A DNA stretch of 64,000 nucleotides, taken from the NCBI RefSeq assembly GCF_030272615.1, contig NC_081413.1, positions 332,484,302 through 332,548,301 of the forward strand, in the 5' to 3' direction. Positions 34,682 to 46,812 of the stretch are shown here, in pieces (positions within the stretch are counted from its first letter, which is position 1; each line of letters opens with the position of its first letter). Both the position numbers and the translations under genes were made by a program. The stretch comes from Cryptomeria japonica (taxonomy: Eukaryota > Streptophyta > Pinopsida > Cupressales > Cupressaceae). Below the pieces are notes generated by a model. It was not told where the DNA came from, did no database searches, and worked only from the letters and a program-made list of their open reading frames with translations.

Positions 34682-35743
34682 TGTTAGGTCCCGGAGACAA
34701 CTGAGAAGGGGGGGGTGAATCAGTTGTCAAATAAATTCAAACCTAAAACAACTTAACCAACTTAATGCTTAATATCGGTAAACTAGTTAAGTATGTCGAT
34801 AGACAGTGTTAGCAGTTAATTGCTATACCGGTAAAGATTAATGCATGAAACATAAACACAAAGTCATCCACAACACATAACACCAATATTTGTATGTGGA
34901 AACCTTGTAAGGGAAAAAAACACGGTGGGAAACCTTACCCACAATCAAATGATACTACTACAGATAATAAGTGTACATAAATGGGGTCTGCACATGCAGA
35001 AAGGCCAACAGCCTAGAGCTCACTGCTCAATCACAAAATGGGAGTCACACTAACTATAGTTGGATGGTTAAATCCAATAAGAATGTACTGCATAGAATAG
35101 CATCTTCATATACTAGATTCAGTACCAGTGTAATGTTGATATGCTTCCACAAAAACCTAGCTTCACCTTCAAATCATGTCTTCGTGTATAGCTCTGCTTA
35201 ATCTCACATATACCTTCTCACAATTCTTTTTTCACATTCCACATTTGATCTTACAAATAAGGTCTTACATTTATACCATAACCTAAGACCAATTTTAGTA
35301 GGTCGGCTCTACAAGATATTACAATAAAACATTTTATAAACAATATAATATTTGATGCAATAACTGATTAAACATGTCAGCTTAATGCATTTAGAACAAT
35401 AATTAATCATCTCCATAGCATGCCATGCTGATCTGGAAAAGATAAACCTGTCAGTGTAACCCTAGGTAACCCTGGACCTATTTGCCGGTAAAAGCAAATA
35501 TGCAAATATGAATATACCAATGATTAATTCTTCAAAAAAAAGTGTCCACACGATGTCTTCGACATTACCAAGTGTCTTCCATATCATTCCAAGTGTCGAT
35601 GATCATTATATCCTACCGGTGAACCATATACCAGTAACTGTGTAATAGTTACTTGCTTGCCGGTGAATGCTGCTGGATCTCCAAAGTGCTAGTGTTTTAG
35701 TAGGTGTTGACATCAATGACAAAACCATACTAAAATACCAACA
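34682..35743 (-). repeat. Element 4 3' LTR
   Basis: This is 1062 bp. The minus strand starts TGTTGGTATTTTAG after AAAGGGGGAGAT and ends ...CCGGGACCTAACA. The plus strand near the end has a run of eight G (34708-34715). Confidence 0.9.
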
Positions 35744-36078
35744 ATCTCCCCCTTTGGAATTGATGTCAACACAAGATGGAAAAACCATCAAAGTGCCAAA
35801 ATAGAAATGCCAAATACCAAAAGCCAACAATCTCTCCTAAACAACAATCTCTCCCCCTGGGAGCAACATGTGTTATTTTAAAAGATAATGTGTTTTTCCA
35901 TAGATATCTCTCCCCCTTTGACATCAAATGCCAAAGTTATAATAATACCAAGTTCATATACAAAATACCAATCAATTCAATAGACCAACTACTCCCCCTA
36001 AGAAGTAGCTTCCTCATCAAAGACCGGAGTAAAAGATTTCTCTGTAAATTCTACCGGTTGATGACAATAATCAACTAT

Positions 36079-37268
36079 CTAAGTCTCTACTGGTGGTGGT
36101 ATGACTCCAAGCTGATCTCTAAGATATTCAAAAGTCTCCTTAGGTAAAGGTTTTGTGAAAATATCTGCAAGTTGTTCTTTAGTATTCACATAAACCAGTT
36201 TTATCTCTTTTTCTTCAACTTTTTCCCTTAGAAAATTCAGTTTGATAGAAACATGTTTTATTTTAGAATCTAATACCAGATTCTTAGATATATCAATTGC
36301 TGTAGTGTTATCACAATATATAGTAATAGGTTCCTTGCATTTTACCTTTATGTCTTTTAACATTTGCTTAAGCCATAGTACCTATGTACAATTAGTTGCT
36401 GCTACAACATATTCTGATTCTGCTGTTGATAAAGATGTACAACTCTGTTTCTTAACCAAGAAACTAATCTCTTTCCAAGAAAGAATGCTCCGCCGGTGGT
36501 GCTTTTTCTATCATCCACATCTCCTACCCAATTTGCATCTGTATATGCACATAGATCAAAATTTTCATCTTTAGGATACCATAATGCAAGATTTGCAGTG
36601 CCTTGTAAGTACCGAAAAATCCTTTTTACAACTGATTCATGATTTTCTCTAGGTTTACTTTGAAATCTAGAAACAATACATACTGCATTCATAATATTAG
36701 GTCTGGTTTGTATCAAATACAGTAAACCTCCTATCATAGATTTGTATCTAGTTAGATTAATAGGTGTAGATTCATCCCTTTGAGATAATTTGTCATTTGT
36801 AGTCATAGGTGTGCTTACCGGTTTAGAGTTCTCCATCCCAAATTTCTTTAGTAACTCTTTCAAGTACTTGGATTGACTAAAAAATATACCTTTGTCAGTC
36901 TGTGAAATCTGCAATCCTAAAAAGAATTTTATTTCTCCAATCATAGACATTTCAAATTCTTGTTGCAATTTAATAGAAAATTCTTTACATAATCCATCTT
37001 CCCCTCCAAAGATTATATCATCAACGAATACTTCTATAATCAAGATATCATCATTAGTTATTTTGTAATATAAATTGTTGTCTACATTTCCTTTAGTAAA
37101 ACCAATCTTTAAAAGATACTTATCCAACCTTGCATACCAAGCTCTTGGGGCTTGTTTCAATCCATACAGAGCTTTTCTTAACCTGCAAACCATATCATTG
37201 TCATCTGTCAAAGAAATTCCATCAGGTTATTCAATATAGACTTCCTCTTCAAGATCTCCATTCAAAAA
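36079..37268 (-). pseudogene. Element 4 Copia RT and RNase H, partial
   Basis: RT blocks are GDLEEEVYIE, LRKALYGLKQAPRAWYARLD, the active site VFVDDIIFGGED, KFFLGLQISQ and MIGGLLYLIQTRPNI. RNase H has AYTDANWVGDVDDRKSTTGG; after a frameshift at about 36462 come SLSTAESEYVVAATNCT, IYCDNTTAIDISKN and KEQLADIFTKPLPKETF, the usual end of Copia pol. One stop lies in the RT (about 37227) and one in RNase H. RT catalytic residues are kept. Confidence 0.93.
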
Positions 37269-37435
37269 TGCACTAGAAGAGCTGAAAAATGTTAGAAATG
37301 AATTTAAGAACTATAAAAAATTAGTTAATAAAGAATACAGCCGGTTGAGAACATGCCTTGAAGAATCAATAATAATATCTACATATTGACATCTCAACGA
37401 GAAGAGGCAAAAGGGATGACTGGTGAACTGAATTC
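37269..37435 (+). repeat. Direct duplication flanking element 4, right copy
   Basis: This is the partner of 34514-34681. It keeps the reading continuity into the rest of gag, so it is the copy in original context on the right. Confidence 0.92.
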
Positions 37436-38451
37436 AGTCTTTGATGCTAAGGAGAGAAGATGTGAGGAGTTGTAGCTAAAAGTGGAGACAAAGGACAAAG
37501 AATGTCAGGACCTAAAAGGATAAATAGAGAGCATCAGGAAAGGCCTTTAGAAGTGTCAAGATGAGCTCAAGGTAAGGATCCAGTATGATGGTAGCATTGA
37601 GGCATTGGACAAAATTTTGAGTAAACAAAAGCACTCTAAGGATACCAAAGGATTAGGATATGGTACCAGTGAATGCTCAACCAACAAGGATGTCTCCCAC
37701 AAAGATATTCGGTTTGTCTCCTTGGGTGGAGATAACAAGAGTCAGAATTTTATAGTTAGAAGTGCACCAAGAAAGAAGGTTGCCCTAATTATAACCAGTG
37801 AGGACATCAGGATAAAAATGAAGACCGGTGCAGTACGAAGAAATAATGTGTATCCTAAAGGAAAAATAAAGCTGAGTGAAGATAGGTTCACCAAAAACAA
37901 GAATACAAGAAGTCAACCTAAAAGATCCCCTACCAGTAGAAGACAAAGAGATGCTTCTATCCCCAAGAACAATCCCTAGAGAAGAAGTGGAGAAGCCAAA
38001 CCGGTAAGATCACCTCATGTTTGGTAGAATAAATTTGTAAGTAAGAAGCCCCCACTTTCTAGATACTATTTTGCTTGTAAAGGATATGGCCATAGGGCAA
38101 AGGAATGCAAAATGATGTCTAACTATAGCAATTTAGTTTGTAAAAGATGTAACGCATTTGGGCATAAGACATCAAAATGTAGAAACCTGCTTATGCTCTC
38201 TCCCGGTTATGCTAACACAAGTCCATTTGCTGCTCCAAGAAAAGAAAATGTTATATGTTATCATTGTAATGGACTTGGCCATAGAAGTTATGAATGCAGG
38301 AAGAAGGAAGTTCAGTCATATGGCAGCCTGTATGATAGCTATGCTCAATATGGAAGTGGCTATATAGGAAATGAGAGTAAAAGACTGACATAGAACCAAA
38401 GGAGAAGTGTTCCTATAAGATCAAGAACTTAGCAACAACATGATCATAAGA
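37269..38451 (+). pseudogene. Element 3 gag, C-terminal part with three zinc knuckles
   Basis: This continues gag after element 4, beginning with the duplicated block. A basic region (37605-37979) leads to three CCHC motifs: one near 38065 that has lost its first Cys (YYFACKGYGHRAKEC), CKRCNAFGHKTSKC at 38139 and CYHCNGLGHRSYEC at 38256. Zinc knuckles bind the element RNA for packaging. Stops are at about 37471, 37522, 37978, 38026 and 38391. No protease follows. Confidence 0.85.
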
Positions 38452-40119
38452 AGTAGATAAAACTGGTTTAATAGAAGGTCCTCCAATCATCCACCTGGGA
38501 TGAACACTGTATGTTTCTATAGAAATGTATCCATTCATACTGAAAAACTTGGTAAAGCAAAGACCAATCTGCAGAAGATGATAAGACCTGCTCCAAAGAC
38601 TACAAATGAGAGGAGGGAGACCAAGCAAACATTGAGGAAGAAGGAAGAGAACATGACCATGAACCAAAACTGTGCATTCGATGAACATATGATATATGCT
38701 AAAGTTTAAAGGAGATGTGGAACCTTAGGGGGAGCTACATATTGATCAGATCATTCACCCCCAATGTTGAAAAGGACAAAGGTAATGACAGACAACTACC
38801 GATATGAAGGAGAAGTTGAGATGATATAGTGCGTGCAATTCCTATCTTGGCTACACATTCACACAGGTGAGATGGATCACTGCTACAAGTGTTGCAGTGG
38901 GATGTGACACATGAAGAAGGGCCAGTGGAAAAAGTATCCCGATAGAGATATTGGACTAGTATAGTAAACCAGCATGTGCAGTATGTTGCTGGTAGGGATA
39001 GTAACCAGTATTGCAGGATATGTGAGCCAATGTATTCTGGTAACATTGCAATGGCTCCGGTGGTTCGGAAAGAGGAAATTTTATTTTAGGCAATATTGGA
39101 GAAGAATTGTCTGGCAATGTGTTGGACCAGTAATTGATCCCATGTGCATACATCCTGATGAGTCAATCGGTTGGATCTGTGACATGATGTTGATGTAGGT
39201 TGGCATTGTGATCATGAAAGAGGATGTCATAGGATTGTGATGGATATCATGGAAGTGGTAGATCATCTATAGAACATAGATGCTCACTTCTACTAGTACA
39301 AGGTGTAGATTGAAGAACTGGGTTAGGACCTGACAGACTAGAAAGACCTGAGATCTACGGTTCAGGGGGAGTTCATAGCCATATCCTCTGATTGGTATTA
39401 AACATACTGAACAAAGTGGCAGATCAGGCAGTTGCTTGACCATACCAGTATGTTAGTGACTTTGGGAAGGTGCCTATTCAATTTGTCTATCTATCAAATT
39501 CACAATCAAGTTGCTCGGGAGAATAGTAGAAAAGGAAAAGGATTTTCTCATCTGTCATTGGGCCACCGGGTGACATGAAGTGCAGTCTGGGTTACAAGTA
39601 GAATAAAATGCAAAGGAGGAGAAAAGGGCTCACCTAACTGGTTGTGAGCACAAAGAGGGAGAGTTACCTACATAAGGGGAGAATATATCAAATTGGTACA
39701 TGATTTCTATCAACAGATTGGTGTTAGAGCAACCCCCACAAATTAAGAATGTACCATTGGTATCAGATTAGCACCAATTGGTATGCCTATATCAACAATT
39801 GGTATCAGATGGAGTAGATGCAGTTTGATACATAGGTAAGTAGTATTCATTGACACACCTAACAACAATTGGGTGCTTCTGAAAATGGTATTAGACAGGT
39901 ATATAAAATTGGAGTCAGTTGGTGTCTAAACACTTAATCTCAAGTGTTGTTGTTTGAGATGATAAAAAGCATAGTGGTAAAAAATGGAGAAGCAGCCAGT
40001 AGGAAGAGGGATAAACAATGCCTATAGTATACCAAATGTCAGTGCCCTTTTCCATTATTGTCAAAGGGGGAGAGAGAGTATGTAGTATGTCAAATACTAT
40101 ATGTGTTGACATCATTGCC
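38452..40119 (+). other. Element 3 region between gag and 3' LTR, no pol
   Basis: These 1.67 kb have no recognisable protease, integrase, RT or RNase H in any frame. Several TTGGTATCAGA-like words occur (about 39755-39800). The short frames are unsupported. Confidence 0.7.
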
Positions 40120-40131
40120 AAAGGGGGAGAT
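40120..40131 (+). other. Polypurine tract of element 3
   Basis: AAAGGGGGAGAT precedes the LTR start TGTTGGCATTG. It is shared with element 4 (minus strand, 35744-35757), showing related 3' ends. Confidence 0.88.
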
Positions 40132-42460
40132 TGTTGGCATTGTGTTGTCATTGATGTCAACTGGCTTTGTGGTCTTTGATGTCAATCGGTATAACTGTAA
40201 TGGATGACAACTAATAGTGTGTGTGTAGTTGAGACAAACCAGTATGCAAGCTAGATTCATCGGTATACAAGTTAATGTTAGTATACATGTTGGTACTAAC
40301 TGGTAAGACTATAGAGTGAACAGGTCACCGGTATGCTAGTATGATACCATCTAGCGAGACTCCCACCGGTAAATGATGTTATCCCTAGAAGAAGAGAAGA
40401 CTAAAGAAGGAATGTTGCATCTTCCCTATAACAGGGAAGTCACACCATTGGCCAACAGGTGACATAGATCCTCTCCAACCGGTGATTGGAAGATTGTGAA
40501 CCACTGTGTATCTACCTCCACTGACCAAATGATATGTATGAGCTTCCAACATGTGAGATCAAAAATGTGCACTTGATTAGCAAGAGTATGCTGATGTGCT
40601 ACCAGAACAAACAAGGAGTGACGACTTTGTCACTTTGACAAACCGACTAAGAGGAGAACCTGTCAGATGAAGGTGAAGGAAAGGCTTTCCATCTGTAGAC
40701 AAGAGATTCACTTCGGAATGTAGATATAGATCACTGTAGGATAATGGAAGATTGATGGAGTGGTGCCATCAAGGATACAACCGGTAAGAGAGCCAAGAGG
40801 CAAGGTGAAGTTCTCTCAATCAGATAAAAATACAAATGGTGAGTCACCCTAGATACCTGTTGAGGACCGATATGTGTGATGACCGGGCTAACATAATCAA
40901 CCGACACAAGGAAGGTGAAGGAATGTAGGTTATCCGGGAAGACAAGATATACCAGTAGGGTTAGAGAAACAGTAGGCAATGATGGACTGGTAGTATGAAG
41001 CATACACCGGTTGTGTGTTTTTGGTCGGTGACTAAGTCTAACCGACATAGTGGGCTAAGGTGGGTGCCAACAAAGGTACCATGTGAAGTTGAGATGGCGA
41101 ACATGCATAAAGTGGTAGATGGAGTGTGCATCAACAAGGTTGTTATAGAGTCGGTCGATATTAAATGCAGACCCTATAAATCAAGGGATGTATTGCAGAG
41201 GTTTGCGGCTCAAGGAAGGTCAAACAGAGGTGATCAATGGAATGCATTGATCGATGTAGTGTGTCTAGGTGTAGATAGATGTAGGTGATGTAAGCTGTTG
41301 AACCATTTATGGTGATTGACCAAGTACCAAGCCGACAGACTATCTATGGTTGCAAAGTATAGAAGAGCATGCTTTGGAAGAAAGTAGATATGGTGGTGAT
41401 TCTCAATTTCTTGTAGTTTGTCGATCTTTGTGTAGAACGAGGTCTGATTGGATCCGATACTCCTCGTGATCAGTGGAAGAAACCCTAGCATGCCAAAATT
41501 TTGAAGTTGCATTTTGGTGGGAAATCTCAGTTATAAGTATGCAAACAAAAGACCAGATGGATTGATGCTGCTAGAAGGTGTGATGTCAGTTGAAAGAAAA
41601 GAGTTGATCTAACTAGGAGAGTTAAGAAACTAAGCATTTGGAGGTGTAACCGGTAAGAAGGTCTAACAGGGGACTAATCGGTAAAGGTCAAAGATTTTGG
41701 TAAGCTACAAGAGTCCATCAGTTAAGACAATCGGTAGTGTTAGAACTGGTAGAGAAGAAAGGAACAACAAACAAGGATAGAGAAGGGTTTAACCGGTACT
41801 GTGGAAGGCACCTATAATGAGGTAGAAAGGCAGAAAACCGATAGAGCCCGAACCGGTAAGGGAGATACAGTGAGCAAAGGTGAGTAGAGGAAGAGAGTGA
41901 GGAGAGAGTAGACAAGGCAGAGGTCGAGTAGAGGAAGAGTTAGAGAAGGTGAGGAGAGAACTGACAGAGAGTAGAGCAGAGGTGGGCCGGTGAAGAGACA
42001 TATATGTGAGGTTACCAAATTCATTTGTAACCGGATTATAACTAATGTTTTAATATAATGTATTAAAATCACTGAGTTGGAGCTCGGTGCAGGGGTTGGT
42101 GCTCCTTTGGGTTGGTGCCCATAAATCAGTAGGGGTATGTGATCCTTGGGTTGGTGCCCTAAATCAGTAGGGTTGGTGCCCTAAATGTTGTAACTAGTGT
42201 TTTCATTGTGAGGCAGGATTGGAGCAGTAGACTCTAGCAGCTTTTATCACCTAGGTTTTTACCATCTTGGGTTTTCCTCATATATACCAGTGTCATGCGA
42301 TGTGCTTTTATGTGGCTACATTGTGATGTCTTTATTTATCTCACCGATAGGTTTACTTAGTGTTTTCATTGCTAGCTGGTACTCACTCTTAGGATTAAAA
42401 GGTTAAGAGTTTTGGAAACCACTGATTCACCCCCCTCTCAGTGATACATTGTGTTCAACA
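40132..42460 (+). repeat. Element 3 3' LTR
   Basis: This is 2329 bp and pairs with 31539-33887. It ends TTCAACA and is followed by the target duplication. Confidence 0.93.
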
Positions 42461-42465
42461 AGCCT
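42461..42465. other. Target site duplication AGCCT, right copy
   Basis: This matches 31534-31538; together they bound element 3. Confidence 0.9.
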
Positions 42466-45126
42466 AAGTGTCCATTGCATCAATCTTGTGCTTGATTGTC
42501 CCTGTTATAAATACATGTACAACATAATCTTTCTTCTCATTTTCCTTGTTCATTTTCTTCTCAAACTTTTCTGATCTGTATTTCCAATATATGGCATCTT
42601 GAGATGCAAGCACGATCCTCTACTCTTCCTCATAATCAATTGGTCATTCTGGTATTTCAATCCTTTGATCCTTGTGTGATTGAGTAGCTATCTCTTGCCC
42701 CTTTTTTCTTTCTTCAACCTTTGCATGATATGCATCCTTGTAGTGAAGCATTTCTCTTTTGACAAAAACCACTTGATCTACATATAGTCTAGCCACATTT
42801 AAATTTAACATTGCAGTCTCCATGGGATTGGTCTTCCCCACCTGTTGAATAGTCAATGTGGCAAATATCTCATCTGGATCAATCTGAAGGGGCCTTTTGT
42901 CTCGAGGGTATACAAACCATTATAGTAATGCCTTTTGTCTTGGATCATATCCAGATCCAGTATACACAATATCAATATTTTGAGGCATTTTGAAGTTCTT
43001 TTTACCAATTGATTTTGCATATGTATCAAAGATTAATTCACCCTTCATATTCTAACTAGGATATATGATCATGCCAGCATCTTTTAGCATTTGTCTCCCT
43101 TTGGCTGGAGTTATTGTCTTCATTTCCTCATCAATGGACTCTTGAAGCTTATTTAAAGCTTCTTCACTGATGTCTTCTCTTCCTTCAATCCTGATCTGCT
43201 TTCCTTTATGTTGATATATAAATGTCTGAAATTCAGGGGTTTGGATGAATTGCTCATTCGAAACAAATTTGTCACAACCATCATTTCTCTCATCTGAAAC
43301 TGCATGTTCTGGGGGCTCAACAAGAATTTCATTTTCTCCCTCTCCCTTAGTAGCCTCTGTTGGAATCTCATTGTGCCTCTCATGGGCCTTGGAATCTGGT
43401 GACAAATGATCAAGAGGAACCTCTATCCTTCATTCAGATGGCCTATGCAAAAGAGCCTTTTCAGGAATTCCTTCAAGGATTTCCTATCTTAGATCCATAA
43501 GTTTCTCTGCTTTAGCCAGTGGTTCTGTGATATCTTCAAGATCATGTTTGATCATATCCCTAACAAGTTTCCAATTGTATGCACTCATCACTCTATTATA
43601 TAGCTCCATCTTCTGTGGTGCCTCCTTCCTTTCCAAATTTCTAATGAAATCTTCTTTAAATAGAGGGACATGCTCATAACCCTTGAGACGTTGTATTGGA
43701 CCCTTGCATCAACAGGTGACAATGAAAAGTATTTCATCTTCAAGTACCAATAATTTCATAACTTTTCATATTCTTTACAACAAAATCTCCAAAAGATAAA
43801 TAACCTAGTAGGAAGGATTGCTTGCCTCTTGATCTCAAATGCAAATGGCTGGACTCATGCATCTGCCTAATAATCTCCAAGTAAGTAATTTTGTCTGGGA
43901 TTGTTTTAGGAAGTACATTGGGGGCTCCTTCAAATCCATAGACCCTAATTTGAGTATGGGTCTCAAATAAATGCCAATCTCCCCAATTGTGATCAATTTG
44001 CAACTTTGGATTAAAGTCTTTAGGTCTCAAAAACTTATTGATTTCAAGAGAAATTAAAAAATCTTCATCAAAGCCTAAAAAACCCATTAGTGGTTTCACA
44101 AATTGATCTTCAAAGCAATAATATTGACAATTGGCATAACATTGATCCCATACTAAAAGCCATACTTGCAATGGGTTCTTCATTCCTTGCTTATTATACA
44201 TATGTCCGGGTAAATCATCTCCCCATAAGTTTTTTTTCCTCTCCAACAAACAATAACATATGCATCAATAGTGAATAATGTGTGAATACAATTTGATTGG
44301 GTTCCCCTTTTATCTTTTCAAGGTCGTGGTTCATCTGATCAACAATGAAGGAAGCATAATCAAATCCCCTGGGGTCCTTGGATTGTGCATCAAAAACAAG
44401 GACCATTAGTGCAATGTCAATGAGTGGGGGTGCCTCAACTACAAGGACTTGTCCTATGGAGTAATAGGTATATTTAATGTGTGGTCTAAACTAGTTCACA
44501 TCAAAGGGAGCCTGATCAGTATCCTTAAATGTCTTAGGTTTCTTTCCCTTTTCCCTCTTTTTGTGGAAAGTCAATCTCCACTCCTTGTATACGTTCTCAA
44601 GAGATGTGTACTCCTGTTTTAGCTTCCTAAGGTCAATGGTTGTCTCATATCCCCACTCCAAACCAAACACCCACTCAATGACATCTTTTCTAATTGGAAA
44701 CTAGGGTTCACCAAACCTATCATATATTGTTTTTGTGTTAACATCATACTTCTCAACTAAAGCTCTCATCAATTTAGGTCTAGTAAAGATGTTTGGGACC
44801 ACTAGCCTTCCAATATTCAGATTCCATGGATTGCATACAGGCTCAAAACTACCTTTCCTCTTCAAATGAAACATGAACATGTCATATCCCCTCAATTCCA
44901 TCCAGACATCCCCTAGATGCTCATGATTATCTTCAAAATCCTCTTCCTCAGATTTTACTTTTCTGGATTTTAAACTAGAGGCAGGGCATTGGTCTAACAA
45001 GTCTTGATTTAATGCCCTGCCCTCTTTCTTTTGCCTTTTTCTCTTAGTAGTCTCACTAGAGTCTACAGGTGGAGGATTTTTTGGTTTTATACCCCTGGAA
45101 GACCTAGTAGTCAAAGATGATTCCAT
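42461..45126 (-). pseudogene. U1 ORF, N-terminal and central part
   Basis: ATG at 45126 starts a basic, Ser-rich segment (SSRGIKPKNPPPVDSSETTK, then RKRQKK, nuclear-localisation-like), then globular sequence (DVWMELRGYDMFMFHLKRKG, RKDVIEWVFGLEWGYETTID) and FRPHIKYTYYSIGQVLVVEA. A frameshift at an A-run near 44230 leads to WGDDLPGHMYNKQGMKNPLQ and the 43740-44249 stretch; another lies between 43740 and 43405. Stops are at 44701 and about 44490, with more downstream. The last third is acidic and helical. The layout (globular front, acidic and coiled-coil rear) resembles U2 and plant transposon-associated ORFs, but no family was recognised. Confidence 0.55.
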
Positions 45127-46626
45127 AATGTGCAAATATGGAGTAAAAGAAGTGTTAGAAACTCACTTGATTCATGCTTACAATACAATTTTGGCTTCGG
45201 CTTTGAATTCTCTTTGTGCTCTATCTTTCTTCGAGTTGTTGAACTTTATGTCTCTGCAAATTCCGTGTGAGCTTTTCTCCCTCTGCAATGACTTCTTCTC
45301 TATGTTTTGAATTTCAATGCAGAAATGACTGATGTTCTCACAGCAGTAAATTTCGCCAACTTAAGTTCCTTAATGATACACCAACTTCGATGAGTGCTAC
45401 TTGTGTGAGAATTAATCTTCAATATTTATTGAAATTATTTTAAATCTCATATCATCTTCTTTTCTATGATTTCCACCATGTCGATGACCTTTGATATGCC
45501 TTCATCAAAATCCTAATTCTTATCAAAATAGGTTCTTTGTTTCTGGTTATCAATAAGATTTTCTTCTTCTATGAAACTTCGTTACATTTTATCGAAACCC
45601 TAAGTCTCATCAAAAATGTGGCTTTAACTTTTGTTAGTAGACTGTCTCTTAGATGAGAGTGTCCACTTCAATGATGTGTATTTGATCATCATCACCAACG
45701 ACTTTCTTATCGAGGAAAGGCCGTCGATGATATCTGCGACTTCGATAATTTAATTTTCCTCTTTATCGCTCTATTGTTTTCATCGCCATCATTGATTTTA
45801 TTTCGATGAAGATTGTTCCTTCGATGATAGTTTTTTCCATTTCATTAGAGATCTTTATGTTATTTAATTCCTTTTATGCAGTAATCCCTTTGATGATTAT
45901 TATCCCAATGATCACTTATCATTGAGTTTCATCGAGACTGTATTCTCTTTGAGGCCGCTGTAGTGGAGACCACATCTTGTAAGGTTTTTTGTCGATGAAC
46001 CTTTACCCTTCGGTAACATTCCTTTGAGTTTTATCGCGGCTTAGTCTTTTATCGAAGTTGAAAATAGAAGCTACTTAATGCTCTTCAATGATGTTTTGCC
46101 CCTCGATAATGTTAATTCCTTGCTCATCGCATATCAGAGTTCATCAATGCTTTATGTTAGGTCACCCTGCAAGCGAAGTTCTCTTTGATGATATGTATTA
46201 TGTCAATGAAGATTTAAATAATTTTATCAAAGGTTCTTATCTCATTGAAACATGCTGACCTTGATGATTTCTATGACCTCAATGATGTTCGATCTTGGAT
46301 GCTAGATATCTTAACTTTGATCGAGGATAGACAATATGAAGTCATATGAGTGGATATTAAAGGCTTATTCATATACTAATTTTGATTTAATTTATGGGGC
46401 TTCAAATTTTGAAAATTTGAATTCCCAACATATCTAAAGGAGTCGGTCATGCATGTATATGAATTACCCTTATGTTTTCCTAGATTTCAAGTGTTTGGAA
46501 GGTATATTAGTAAGTTTCATTACTTTCATGCCATGTTAGAGAATTTGTGATCCGAATGAACATTGCCAAGCTATGTTGAATATATATTTTGCGCTATTTC
46601 ACTAATATAAGTAGTGTATGAAAAAT
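45127..46626. other. Region upstream of U1 with TCGATGA-like words
   Basis: No gene was seen. From about 45470 to 46340 words related to TTCGATGAT (TCGATGA, TCAATGA, TTTGATGAT, ATCGAAG) recur every few tens of bases without a fixed period. It may be the U1 5' region or part of an unidentified repeat. Confidence 0.5.
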
Positions 46627-46812
46627 GTGGTAGCATAGACAAGGCAGCGAACTGTAAAAAAAAATGCCTTAAAGAAATACGGTCTCATGGTGATGGAATG
46701 CCATGACAATAAAATTACTATGGATTGTCATGGCATTCCATCACCATGAGACCACATTTCTTTGAGGCATTTTTTCAAATAGTTCCCTACCTTGTCTATG
46801 TTATTGCTTGCT
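46627..46812. repeat. Long foldback (inverted repeat)
   Basis: Arms 46627-46710 and 46724-46812 are separated by 13 bases. The inner 30 bases (46681-46710 against 46724-46753) pair perfectly and the outer parts pair with scattered mismatches. A further diverged copy of the outer left arm lies at about 46885-46920. It fits a foldback element or MITE, or a hairpin small-RNA precursor. Confidence 0.85.

Larger units (their letters stand above)
34682..37268 (-). mobile_element. Element 4: 5'-truncated Copia fragment inside element 3
   Basis: On the minus strand it consists of the end of RT, RNase H, the pol stop, a polypurine tract (35744-35757) and one full LTR (35743 down to 34682). It lacks the 5' LTR, gag, integrase and the start of RT. 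The cut is within the RT block FLNGDLEEEVYIE at 37268, where TGCA is shared with the flanking gag copy. An LTR related to it begins at 63358. Confidence 0.88.
31539..42460 (+). mobile_element. Element 3: gag-only Copia-like LTR element
   Basis: The 5' LTR is 31539-33887, the PBS is 33890, gag runs 33960 to 38451 (split by element 4), the polypurine tract is at 40120 and the 3' LTR is 40132-42460, with a perfect 5-bp target duplication. No protease, integrase or RT frame of its own was found; the RT inside belongs to element 4 on the other strand. It fits non-autonomous LTR elements that keep gag and use pol from relatives. The two LTRs differ by roughly one base in ten over the first 90 bases, mostly transitions, so it is old. 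Confidence 0.85.

Noticed and set aside
36242-36574. 110-codon plus-strand frame over the Copia RNase H
   Set aside because: It is a shadow of the minus-strand RNase H of element 4.
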